Source: Proteobacteria bacterium UBA1673 (GTDB taxonomy: Bacteria; Pseudomonadota; Gammaproteobacteria; Comchoanobacterales; Comchoanobacteraceae). Taken from it: a DNA stretch of 17,719 nt. The stretch covers positions 1-17,719 of the forward strand of contig DCKN01000006.1 in assembly GCA_002320385.1 (NCBI GenBank), read 5' to 3'. Numbering within the stretch: position 1 is the first letter of the stretch; every line of letters starts with the position of its first letter. Position numbers and translations under genes: made by a program. The notes beneath the pieces are model-generated. The model was given only the letters and a program-made list of their open reading frames with translations. It made no database searches and was not told where the DNA came from. Positions 6,475-13,973 of the stretch are shown one piece after another.

Positions 6475-7662
6475 ATGCAAAAAACGGGTAAATTATTGGC
6501 TATCGAATTTTTACGTCGTTGTTTTAACAGCGATCAAACAAAAGCATTTACGAATCGGTTAGCGGCTGAGATTGATAATCTCAATAGCCTGATCGATATC
6601 CCTGAAGAACAGATTACCGTATTGTATGATGTTGCATCATTAATTCATGGTAATGTTGCTACTCTTGATGACGGGTGTTCGTATCTGTATCGAGAATTGA
6701 CAAGTCTATCAATGCCCAAGCCGTTGCGACAGGATGATAGCATATTTGTTTATGATTTTGGTCTTATTCTCAGAGAGAATGAAAATGCTTTCGCTCATTG
6801 CACTGATATTTTAAATTTTGATTTGAAGGAGAACGACCTTGATTTTGTTGTTCAAGAATCCTTTCCTTGCTTAAAGATACTTTCAGTTCTATTCAGGACT
6901 GCACAGCCAGAACGTTGTAAGACTGTGTGTGGGATCAAAAAAAATCAATCTTTGATTCATACATACACAGCTATTTTCGATTTTTTATCGAATCAGCGTT
7001 TTCTTAACGTTGATGCACATGTTGCCATTGGAAAATCAATGAAGAAACTCGACTTTTTGATGCAATCGACCCTCAAAGATCAGCAGATGTCCCTGAATCG
7101 TCTTAAAAATCATCTTGCCTCATTTCATAGTCAACCGCAAAGTATCGATGAGGATTCTTTGGAATCAATTAATCACACTTTGGATCGTTTTGGGTTATCG
7201 AATATAGCTTTTAATGCAAGGCGCTCGGCGATCGATGCGCTTGCGGGGTCGATTGACAAGATCATTTTGCAAGTGGGGAGGCAGATCGATGATACTCAAA
7301 AGTTGATCAAAAACTTCGCAAGTTTGCAGAAAAGGTTCTGTGTGCCTGTTGACACACTACGTAAGCTTGTTGTTTGCGGTCTCTCAGTACTTTCTGGTGC
7401 GGTAACAAAGGCACTGACAAACTCAAATGTTTGCGGCACAATAGTTGGGCTTGTCGGTGGTATGCGCCTCGCGGTTGCTGCTGAGTTGATCACATTTAAA
7501 CCTGGGTTATTGTCGTCTAATGATATTGCTAGAAAAATGGGATGTAAATTAACTTATCCGACTATTTTGGAGTATCGACAAGAAAATCGTCAAAAAGAAA
7601 TTGACGCTTATCTAAGTTATTTCGGTATGCCTACTCAAAAAAATATCTTCGATATGTCATAG
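6475..7662 (+). CDS. Hypothetical protein, 395 aa, with C-proximal hydrophobic domain (family member 3)
   Basis: Unrecognised. Residues 1-290 are soluble and largely helical in character. A hydrophobic glycine/alanine-rich region at about 296-341 could form two membrane passes, followed by a polar tail. Block A (62-78) matches the 588-aa protein at 9 of 17 positions (A-x-L-x-DG-x-SY-xxx-EL-T). A DSIF motif (88-91) matches its DSSIF (230-234). IHTYTAIFDFL (161-171) resembles IRTAQLVIDWL of the 616-aa protein. There is no signal peptide. The frame opens just after a TAA at 6469-6471, so the first Met (6475) is the most upstream start possible. The promoter overlap casts doubt on it, and the next Met is residue 80. 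Divergent from the 616-aa gene; 252 bp before the efflux adaptor. Confidence 0.75.
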   Translation: MQKTGKLLAIEFLRRCFNSDQTKAFTNRLAAEIDNLNSLIDIPEEQITVLYDVASLIHGNVATLDDGCSYLYRELTSLSMPKPLRQDDSIFVYDFGLILRENENAFAHCTDILNFDLKENDLDFVVQESFPCLKILSVLFRTAQPERCKTVCGIKKNQSLIHTYTAIFDFLSNQRFLNVDAHVAIGKSMKKLDFLMQSTLKDQQMSLNRLKNHLASFHSQPQSIDEDSLESINHTLDRFGLSNIAFNARRSAIDALAGSIDKIILQVGRQIDDTQKLIKNFASLQKRFCVPVDTLRKLVVCGLSVLSGAVTKALTNSNVCGTIVGLVGGMRLAVAAELITFKPGLLSSNDIARKMGCKLTYPTILEYRQENRQKEIDAYLSYFGMPTQKNIFDMS

Positions 7663-7889
7663 TGTGATATCTGAGTACGCTATTTTTTCCTTTTAATCAG
7701 ACTATGCGCTTTGATTCGCGTGGTTTGTTCACTTAGATTCTGCGTGTTGGTCAAAATGAAGCGTACACACAATTATTTTCATATCGATAAAACCTGTTTG
7801 GCTTTGAATCTACACATACTTGTCATCGGAAACTTCTCTATTGTTGCGTCGTTTTTACAAATTTTATTTTATATTCCCCTGATGTCTGT

Positions 7890-7906
7890 GTTAATATGAT
7901 CTTAAG
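7890..7906 (+). promoter_or_regulatory. TTAA-N7-TTAA element overlapping the adaptor's extended -10 and ribosome site
   Basis: TTAA at 7891-7894 and 7902-7905 repeat with an 11-bp period. The full string reads gTTAATATGATcTTAAg, close to the PmrA box reported for Legionella and Coxiella (cTTAATatT-N2-cTTAAt). It overlaps an extended -10 (TGT then TAATAT, 7889-7897) and the AAGGAG ribosome site (7904-7909). That -10 would start RNA inside the ribosome site, so the real adaptor promoter may lie elsewhere in 7663-7888, where I see no convincing pair. Confidence 0.25.
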
Positions 7907-7914
7907 GAGATTGT

Positions 7915-9174
7915 ATGAAGCAAAAAGCACTAAGGCAACAATTTGTTGTGGTATTTATTGTGGGAACAATATTAGTTGTCTCGTCAATTTATTTATGGCG
8001 ACATCAAAAACAAGTGAGTCGATCTGCTGTTAACGAAAATACTGTAGTTGTCGCGACCAAGCGCTTGAAGGCAAGTGCAAATACGCCAGAGCTGTCTATC
8101 TATGGTTACGTCATGGTGCCTAAATCTTTAGAGATTACGACTGACTTATTAGGACAAGTTGATCGTATGTTAGTAAAGCCTGGAGACCATATTGAGTCTG
8201 GACAAACGATTTTAAAAATTGACGGTGATGATTATGAGCGCATCTTAGCGGAGCGTGTTGCCGAATTGGATTCGCTTGAGGCGCAAATTAAAGGTGAGCG
8301 TATTGTGCATGAGATCAGTGGACAAGCTCTGGCCCAAGAGAAGAAGCTTTTGGCTTTGAGTGAGAAACGATTAAAACGTCAGCAGTCTTTGTCTGAGCAG
8401 GGTGTTGTGACCGCTATTATTCTTGAAAATAGTCAGAGAGAGGTTGAGCAGCATCGGTTACAGGTGACACAGAGAAGCGCCATGTTGGCTGAGCATGCAA
8501 GTAATATCGAGATGCTGACGGCTAGGAAGCAGTCACTCATGGTTCAGGTTGAGCGTGCTCGTGCGGATTTAGCAGATACGACTGTTGTGGCACCGGTGAC
8601 AGGTACTGTCTCAGAGGTTAGCATCGCTGAAGGTAGCCGAGTCGATGGTAAAGAGTTACTGCGTATCATACCGGATGGCTCTTATGAGGTTAGGGGGCAG
8701 GTTCCAATGCAATATATTGATGAGGTTAGGGCGGCCATCGATAATAAGAAGAGTCTTGGTGCAGTGGTTCAGCTTGAGGATCAGTCTATTGATATCAAAT
8801 TGGATCGGATTTTGCCGATCGTGTCTGAAGGGCAGATGGGTCAGCAAGCGGTTTTTTTATTTAAACATCAGGCTGATAGCGCGCTGTTTGCTCACAAAAT
8901 GCCCGTATATATTCGTTTGAAATTGCCTGAAGTGGACAACAGTTATCTTGTTGACACGACTGCCTTGTTTCCTAACGATACGATATACGTCTTAGACGCG
9001 CAAAGTAAGCTAAGGTCAATATCTGTCGCAAAGGCTGGTTATACTTATGATGTTGATAACCAGTCTATGGTCATCGTGAAAACTGATGAGTCTTTGGATG
9101 ATTTAGAGGTGATGATCACGCACATACCTAACCCCACGGTCGGGTTGCATGTAGAGAAATACCAGGAATCTTAA
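7915..9174 (+). CDS. RND efflux periplasmic adaptor (membrane fusion protein)
   Basis: 419 aa. An uncleaved N-terminal anchor (residues 10-27) precedes the periplasmic part. A lipoyl-like half-motif follows at about 72-104 (start LEITTDLLGQV, with KPGDHIESGQ). A long alpha-helical coiled-coil hairpin spans about 105-220. The second lipoyl half (about 221-253) has VVAPVTGTVSEV and the typical EGSRV turn, then beta-barrel and membrane-proximal domains reach the C-terminus. There is no lipobox, unlike AcrA. Such proteins bridge the inner-membrane RND pump to an outer-membrane channel. The start is firm: AAGGAG with 5-nt spacing. The partner permeases lie about 4.8 kb downstream at 13966, with an opposite-strand gene between. 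No outer-membrane factor is in the window, and substrates cannot be predicted. Confidence 0.92.
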   Translation: MKQKALRQQFVVVFIVGTILVVSSIYLWRHQKQVSRSAVNENTVVVATKRLKASANTPELSIYGYVMVPKSLEITTDLLGQVDRMLVKPGDHIESGQTILKIDGDDYERILAERVAELDSLEAQIKGERIVHEISGQALAQEKKLLALSEKRLKRQQSLSEQGVVTAIILENSQREVEQHRLQVTQRSAMLAEHASNIEMLTARKQSLMVQVERARADLADTTVVAPVTGTVSEVSIAEGSRVDGKELLRIIPDGSYEVRGQVPMQYIDEVRAAIDNKKSLGAVVQLEDQSIDIKLDRILPIVSEGQMGQQAVFLFKHQADSALFAHKMPVYIRLKLPEVDNSYLVDTTALFPNDTIYVLDAQSKLRSISVAKAGYTYDVDNQSMVIVKTDESLDDLEVMITHIPNPTVGLHVEKYQES

Positions 9175-9369
9175 CTGTGAATCTAATCATTATGATGGGC
9201 TTTTAGAAAAGTACAACCGGTGGTTCACGTAATAACTTTATTTGATTGTTTGAGTATTCCCGTACTTATATGTTGTCGAATGGGTTAATCAGCCGATGTT
9301 TTAAAAATATCATCTTGGTTTTTTCTGTGGTTACTGTCTGGCATTGACACACAGTGATAGCTATTTACA

Positions 9370-9378
9370 TGGTATAAT
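9370..9378 (+). promoter_or_regulatory. Orphan extended -10 (TGG-TATAAT) in the gap after the adaptor gene
   Basis: A perfect TATAAT (9373-9378) is preceded by TGG. A TTGACA occurs upstream but with a 23-bp gap, too far for a normal -35, so this would act as an extended -10 promoter. It points toward an 8-bp GAGGCCTC palindrome and the inverted repeat at 9447-9485, with no convincing gene. A 25-codon frame (9381-9458) begins at the predicted start but has no ribosome site. The 9175-9369 stretch holds nothing I recognise. Confidence 0.4.
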
Positions 9379-9446
9379 TAATGCAAACGAGGCCTCTTTT
9401 CTGTGTTATAAAAAATAGAATTTATGAACACTATTTGATCGTTATG

Positions 9447-9485
9447 CTATTGCCTTAGTAACATAGCGTGATGCTAAGGCAATAG
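9447..9485. repeat. 12-bp perfect inverted repeat with 15-nt loop
   Basis: CTATTGCCTTAG (9447-9458) pairs exactly with CTAAGGCAATAG (9474-9485). It lies 29 nt beyond the stop of the 1326-aa minus-strand gene and 273 nt beyond the adaptor gene. In RNA it forms a 12-bp stem on either strand. No T-run follows in either direction, so it may protect 3' ends, mark the end of a small RNA from the 9370 promoter, or be a protein site. A canonical Rho-independent terminator is not supported. Confidence 0.75.
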
Positions 9486-9513
9486 AGTCATATTATAAGA
9501 GATGATTGGTGCG

Positions 9514-12500
9514 TTATGATACCCAGCCAAGTGGTGCTTTTATGATGTTGCCTAATCGTTCTAGCATCGTGCTGTTATGCTCGCTTGGCTTGTTCGAACG
9601 CTTGGGTTTTGCGGTAAATAAAGATAACCCGAATCCTTGGTTTTGACGCGACCTGCCATTGGTCTTGTTTGCTTCTTTACTGCGCGTGGCCCTGGTTTTC
9701 ATATTGTATGATCTTACCGTCAAGCGATTGTCGGCTGTCTTGTTTAATCGACTCATCACAGTCAATACTGGCCGTAAGAAGGGCTTATAGACGTATTCTG
9801 AAGATTTAGCAACGATGGCCCTTTGTATGGGTAGAAGCATGGGTTCATAGATGTATCGATTGACTTTAAGGGCTAATCCTCTCGGTAACCAATATAGTGC
9901 TGTCGTGACAATTGAAAATGCAAATAGGGCTAGATGCTTGCTCGCGATTTTCCCAAGTGTTATGAGCTCTAGTACTATGGTCGGTAAGATATGTAAGAGT
10001 AATAGTTTTGTTACCGTTGCGCAGGTCGACAGTGTACTACGTACCAGTTGCCACGATGATGTATTCTGTTGACTTCTTACTGGTGTATTATTCGCTCGCT
10101 GTACAGCTTCGACAGTTGGGTAGATACTATCAGGGTTACTATTGGTTGCGTCAGCTCCTCGATAAATAACACCGGCTTTGAGCAATAGCGTTAATGTGAT
10201 CGGCATAACAATCTGGTTATGTAAGTGGTTGCAGCAACTATGAATGATTTTATCAATATTAAGTTGGGCTACGTCTTCATCAAGTAGTTTGATTCTGGTG
10301 TCGTGGCTTGAGTTCATGAAGAACGCGCGCGCATCTCTATCACTGTCGAATATTTTTCTAATTTTGCGACCGTCTTCATATAAACGCATACCATCATGGA
10401 ATCCCTGATCAGCTTTAGGTAGTGATTCTAACACGTTGAATCGTTCTTCGATATCTCGGTTTTCGTCGTTTATGAAGCAACTAAGCTTGTATCTTGGATG
10501 GTTTCCTGCCTTGTTGACGTTATCGATGCTTTTGATGGTTTCCTTTAGTTCATCATAAACTTTGTAAGGGTTTTCTAAGTAGTTCAGACAGGCCTTATTC
10601 GTAAACTCTTCGAATTTTTCCTTATAATAGCTAATAGGTTGGCTGAGTTGTTCATAAAAGTTGTAATCGTGTGCTGCATTTTCATTAGATAGGTGTTCAA
10701 AGATGTGATTTTCTACTGATTTTGTGTTTATATCGATATTCTCTGTAGAATCAATCGTCTCTATGATTGCTGCGATGTCATGCCATGTTGGCGTGATACC
10801 CTCTATGTGTAGAAAATACCTGTATATGGCTAGAATACGAATGGGACTGTTGTGTATATTCACTTGCGCATTTATGAGTTGTGTCAGTTTTTCAGTCGTA
10901 TTATCATTGCTATCTAAAAAATCGAGATAGCATTCATCTTCTAGCATTTTAATGAGCTCGCTGTAAAATAAGGATGGGCCTTTTGAGCTTTTGAAAAATG
11001 ATGCTGGGAGAACTGGGTTGTCGCTGTATTGGTTCCAAAAACCATCCCGATACTGCAATCCAAATGGTTTGGCAAGATGGGTTTTTTCTAGATTCACGGC
11101 TTCAGCGAATGGTAATAACATTCCCATTGCAGATCTTTCCCATTGTGAATACTCTCCGGATTCAACGTTAAGCCCATACATCGCTCTACATAAGTTATTG
11201 ATGTGTCTGTTGTTTTCCTCTAGATTTGCTACAAGCGATGATTGCATCGATAGTCTAGAAAATAATGTAGATTCAGGCATGAAACTGTTGAGAAAGAAGC
11301 AGTTATCGGCGTCATCGAGTTCTACAGGTGTGAATCCACCTGTTGTGCATTTAGATCCTACAAACATTGATGTTTGAAAGTTTGTCTCACATTTGCTAAT
11401 GGTTCGATCTTTCATTATGGCTGCAAGGCGTTGCGCTTTCATCTCGTCATTTTTTTTCAGTTGTCGCACGAAGTGTGTTGCGGTGATGCTGGCGCCATGG
11501 TGATCTTCGAAGTCTGATACAATTTCACTGAGCGCGGGTAGGAATCCGCCTGAACATTTTTCAATATTCTCAAGTATTAATAGTGTAATTCTTGAAATAT
11601 CTTTTTCTATGTTATGCTTTTTTTCTGTGGTTGCGTTAGGGTAGTTATCGATCATTGTTACCATGATTGCCCAGGCTCTAACCCAAAGATCATCGAGTTT
11701 TTGTCTTGCTGTTAAGGTTGAGGTTTTGGCTTGAGCGTGTGCGTACCATGTTGTCAAGTAAGAAAGCAATTTATCTAAACGATTTCTTGTATTGTTTGAG
11801 TTGAGAAAGATTGCGTTGTAGGGGCCTGATGCGTCTCGGTCAAGTAGTTTTATTGTCTCAGTGGTTGTGGCGTGGTTGTTGAAGAATTCGCAAACTCGCT
11901 CCACATCGTTGCCCCGTTTTCGGCTAAAAAAGGATTTGGCTTTTTGCCACCAGGAGGCAGTCGGTCTGTTGAATGTCGTTGTGCGAAAGCTTTTGAGATT
12001 CCACTTGATGGCGTGTCCCAATTTTTTATCGTCATGCGAGAGCTTGAACTCGCGGTTTTCAGGATCAAACCCAGCTATGTTTGGGAAAGTTTGTACGGTA
12101 GTGTCTTCTGGGATTGCTGCAGCTAGCGGTTCTGCATATGGATAAATTTCTTGCATTTTTAGGAACTGAGTGAGGTGCGGTTTCCATACTTCCTCGATGA
12201 ATACTTGGTCATCTGGGTACCTGCTAGATGCGTGTGTTTCACCGTTAATTTTAGTAAGTTTGAATGGGTTTTGTTTGACAGTTTGGTCTGCTTCATGTCT
12301 CCAATTGTTGAGTATGTCAGCCCATTTTCTGTATGTGGATTCTGGGTTCACAAATAAAAACGCTGTTTGTGTAAGCTCTTCTGCTATTGTTACCCATTTT
12401 TCACCGAAAAGACGGCTAACGATGCTTTTGAAAACTTTGAGTAGTGCCATTGGTATCCAATAGATAGGGCTTTTTCTAAAACTGGTGCTGCACATCATTG

Positions 12501-13494
12501 AGCCCACACGCAGTATCAGTTTGCCTATCCGATTAGAAATCATTGTCAGCATGGCTACACCTTCAAACAGCGATGTAATGATTCGTCTGGGGTCGGATGA
12601 AACGAAGGGTATGAATAAATGTGAAATGGTGGAGAGTTTGAAAATATAATCTCTGATTCTTGGCGCAAGCAGTTGATAATAATTCAACATTGTCAGTCCG
12701 GCAATGGCAAGTGTTGTGACGTTTAGCGCAGTGAGCGTGTTGGCCATCCATGCAGTGCGCACCATATTGATTGAGATTGCATGCAGCCCGATGAATGCAC
12801 CATACGCTAGAATTGGCTGGCAAATCCGTCCAAGGCCAGATTTATGCATAACCCACGATAGTTGTTCAGCAATATTCAATGTGGTTAGGAAAATCAGGCG
12901 TAATATTTCAGTTGAGATTGTTACTACTGACGTTATGATTTTATTTGTGCTGTTGTACTCAAGATTAATGCGACGAAGATTGTATAGGTGATAGTAGATT
13001 CTAGCGCTAAGCGTTATGTGATCATCACTAACGTCAGTATCTGACGGTATCTTGGAAAATAGCCAATCATGTACACTGGTTCGAAGTGGCACTATTATCT
13101 GTTCTAAACCAAAAAAACCGGTGATTGCAAATATGAAACGAGTTTGTGCTTCCCTTTTATTTGCCATTTTTGAGTTATTTGAGAAGCTTTCGAACTGGAG
13201 GCTATTATTTGTATTGCCTGATTCGCATGCTGCGTAGATGCCAGCATAATAAAGCAGTAGGTTCACACACTGGATGCCCAAAAAACCGTATGGGTTGTAA
13301 TACCACGCTAAGAGAGGCATCGTCATCGGTATATCAAGGATGATGAACATCATCCAGGTTGCCGAGTAATATGATATCTCGTAGTGCATTGCAACCGGGT
13401 TTGTTTGGCCATCTCTAAGCTCTTGCTCTTGGTTGGCTAATATCATCATCTGTGAGCAGACGGTTATGGTGCTAATAACATCTTTGATCAACAT
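9514..13494 (-). CDS. Giant hypothetical polytopic membrane protein, 1326 aa
   Basis: Unrecognised. The N-terminal third has several membrane segments (about 44-63, 68-90, 118-137, 226-244, 250-273, 310-332 and possibly 196-212 and 343-356). A large soluble region spans about 390-1090. Two or three further hydrophobic segments (about 1095-1112, 1163-1182, 1186-1205) precede a basic tail (from about 1255; MKTRATRSKE and KPKRSNK). The soluble region repeats a loose motif F-[LM]-[ND]-S followed by T and L, at 563, 734, 859 and 1059, with DRDA before the first and last copies. This terminal-membrane, central-soluble plan is vaguely like DotA/TraY-type proteins, but I see no shared motif and make no such assignment. 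It lies opposite to and between the adaptor and permeases of an efflux system. Start at 13494 fits the promoter 21 nt upstream, though the ribosome site is weak. Confidence 0.8.
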   Translation of the reverse strand: MLIKDVISTITVCSQMMILANQEQELRDGQTNPVAMHYEISYYSATWMMFIILDIPMTMPLLAWYYNPYGFLGIQCVNLLLYYAGIYAACESGNTNNSLQFESFSNNSKMANKREAQTRFIFAITGFFGLEQIIVPLRTSVHDWLFSKIPSDTDVSDDHITLSARIYYHLYNLRRINLEYNSTNKIITSVVTISTEILRLIFLTTLNIAEQLSWVMHKSGLGRICQPILAYGAFIGLHAISINMVRTAWMANTLTALNVTTLAIAGLTMLNYYQLLAPRIRDYIFKLSTISHLFIPFVSSDPRRIITSLFEGVAMLTMISNRIGKLILRVGSMMCSTSFRKSPIYWIPMALLKVFKSIVSRLFGEKWVTIAEELTQTAFLFVNPESTYRKWADILNNWRHEADQTVKQNPFKLTKINGETHASSRYPDDQVFIEEVWKPHLTQFLKMQEIYPYAEPLAAAIPEDTTVQTFPNIAGFDPENREFKLSHDDKKLGHAIKWNLKSFRTTTFNRPTASWWQKAKSFFSRKRGNDVERVCEFFNNHATTTETIKLLDRDASGPYNAIFLNSNNTRNRLDKLLSYLTTWYAHAQAKTSTLTARQKLDDLWVRAWAIMVTMIDNYPNATTEKKHNIEKDISRITLLILENIEKCSGGFLPALSEIVSDFEDHHGASITATHFVRQLKKNDEMKAQRLAAIMKDRTISKCETNFQTSMFVGSKCTTGGFTPVELDDADNCFFLNSFMPESTLFSRLSMQSSLVANLEENNRHINNLCRAMYGLNVESGEYSQWERSAMGMLLPFAEAVNLEKTHLAKPFGLQYRDGFWNQYSDNPVLPASFFKSSKGPSLFYSELIKMLEDECYLDFLDSNDNTTEKLTQLINAQVNIHNSPIRILAIYRYFLHIEGITPTWHDIAAIIETIDSTENIDINTKSVENHIFEHLSNENAAHDYNFYEQLSQPISYYKEKFEEFTNKACLNYLENPYKVYDELKETIKSIDNVNKAGNHPRYKLSCFINDENRDIEERFNVLESLPKADQGFHDGMRLYEDGRKIRKIFDSDRDARAFFMNSSHDTRIKLLDEDVAQLNIDKIIHSCCNHLHNQIVMPITLTLLLKAGVIYRGADATNSNPDSIYPTVEAVQRANNTPVRSQQNTSSWQLVRSTLSTCATVTKLLLLHILPTIVLELITLGKIASKHLALFAFSIVTTALYWLPRGLALKVNRYIYEPMLLPIQRAIVAKSSEYVYKPFLRPVLTVMSRLNKTADNRLTVRSYNMKTRATRSKEANKTNGRSRQNQGFGLSLFTAKPKRSNKPSEHNSTMLERLGNIIKAPLGWVS

Positions 13495-13520
13495 GGTCTT
13501 TACAGGTAAGGATTTAACGT

Positions 13521-13550
13521 TATCTTATAAGATATTGTCTTGTTTGTCAA
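13521..13550 (-). promoter_or_regulatory. Promoter of the giant gene with a palindrome on the -10
   Basis: Minus strand: TTGACA (13545-13550), 17-bp spacer, TAAGAT (13522-13527). The predicted start near 13515 leaves about 21 nt of leader. A perfect 14-bp palindrome TATCTTATAAGATA (13521-13534) covers the -10 and part of the spacer, placed as an operator would be for a repressor. Palindromes arise by chance in AT-rich DNA, so the operator role is only inferred. Confidence 0.7.
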
Positions 13551-13786
13551 TGCAAGTGCATAATGGTTTTTTCTACATGTTTCTGAATAATTGTCTAATT
13601 ATAGATTTGGTTATGTCTTAGAGTTTGTGATCGAAGCACTGTTTCGTTATTTTTATGTCTCGATACGCAGTATCTGGCAAAGGTATCCTAGAGTTGATCT
13701 TTTGGGTAACGTGGGTCATGTTTTTTTTCCATTGATGTTGTTTTAATATTGTCCTGTGCGACTGCAAATTCATAAAGGAATAGACA

Positions 13787-13815
13787 TTGGGATTAAGATT
13801 TTATTATGGTATGCT
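13787..13815 (+). promoter_or_regulatory. Probable promoter of the RND permease pair
   Basis: TTGGGA (13787-13792), 17-bp spacer, TATGCT (13810-13815) with a TGG extended -10. The predicted start near 13822 gives a leader of about 144 nt before 13966. A separate promoter is expected because the adaptor gene is 4.8 kb away behind an opposite-strand gene. The intergenic stretch 13551-13786 shows no other supported feature. Confidence 0.45.
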
Positions 13816-13886
13816 GAGAGCTTGGTATCTGCGAAGACATATCTTAGGCGGCTGGCGCTCTTTTGTAGTGATGGTAACAAGTCACG

Positions 13887-13973
13887 ATGGCTGACTGTCG
13901 AAATGATGGGGGATTGATGCCGATGAGTGGTGATATCGATGAATATGTCGATAGAGGAGTGCTAAATGAGTGA
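13887..13973 (+). CDS. Possible 28-codon leader ORF overlapping the RND permease start
   Basis: The frame begins with ATG at 13887, encodes MADCRNDGGLMPMSGDIDEY and eight more residues, and stops with TGA at 13971-13973. It therefore overlaps the permease start (13966) by 8 nt. The first ATG has no ribosome site; an inner ATG at 13917 follows GGGGGA at short spacing. It lies within the long leader and could couple translation, but a chance frame of this length is quite possible. Confidence 0.2.
   Translation: MADCRNDGGLMPMSGDIDEYVDRGVLNE

Noticed and set aside
7663..7700. T-run at 7681-7688 after the 395-aa gene as an intrinsic terminator
   Set aside because: Only a weak 5-bp GATAT/ATATC stem precedes it and it is not adjacent to the T-run.
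7711..7899. 62-aa hydrophobic frame in the gap before the efflux adaptor
   Set aside because: It has no ribosome site or promoter I can support, and AT-rich DNA readily gives hydrophobic frames of this size.
9381..9458. 25-codon frame starting at the orphan promoter's predicted start
   Set aside because: It would need leaderless translation and ends in the inverted repeat; a non-coding transcript or chance is simpler.
11850..12145. Several 70-95-aa frames on both strands inside the giant gene
   Set aside because: They overlap each other and the continuous 1326-codon frame, as expected for shadows.
9514..13494. Assigning the giant protein as DotA/TraY
   Set aside because: Only the general layout of membrane segments is similar; I could see no shared motif.
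13433..13621. 62-aa plus-strand frame across the giant gene's start and promoter
   Set aside because: It overlaps a well-supported start and promoter on the other strand and shows no family features.
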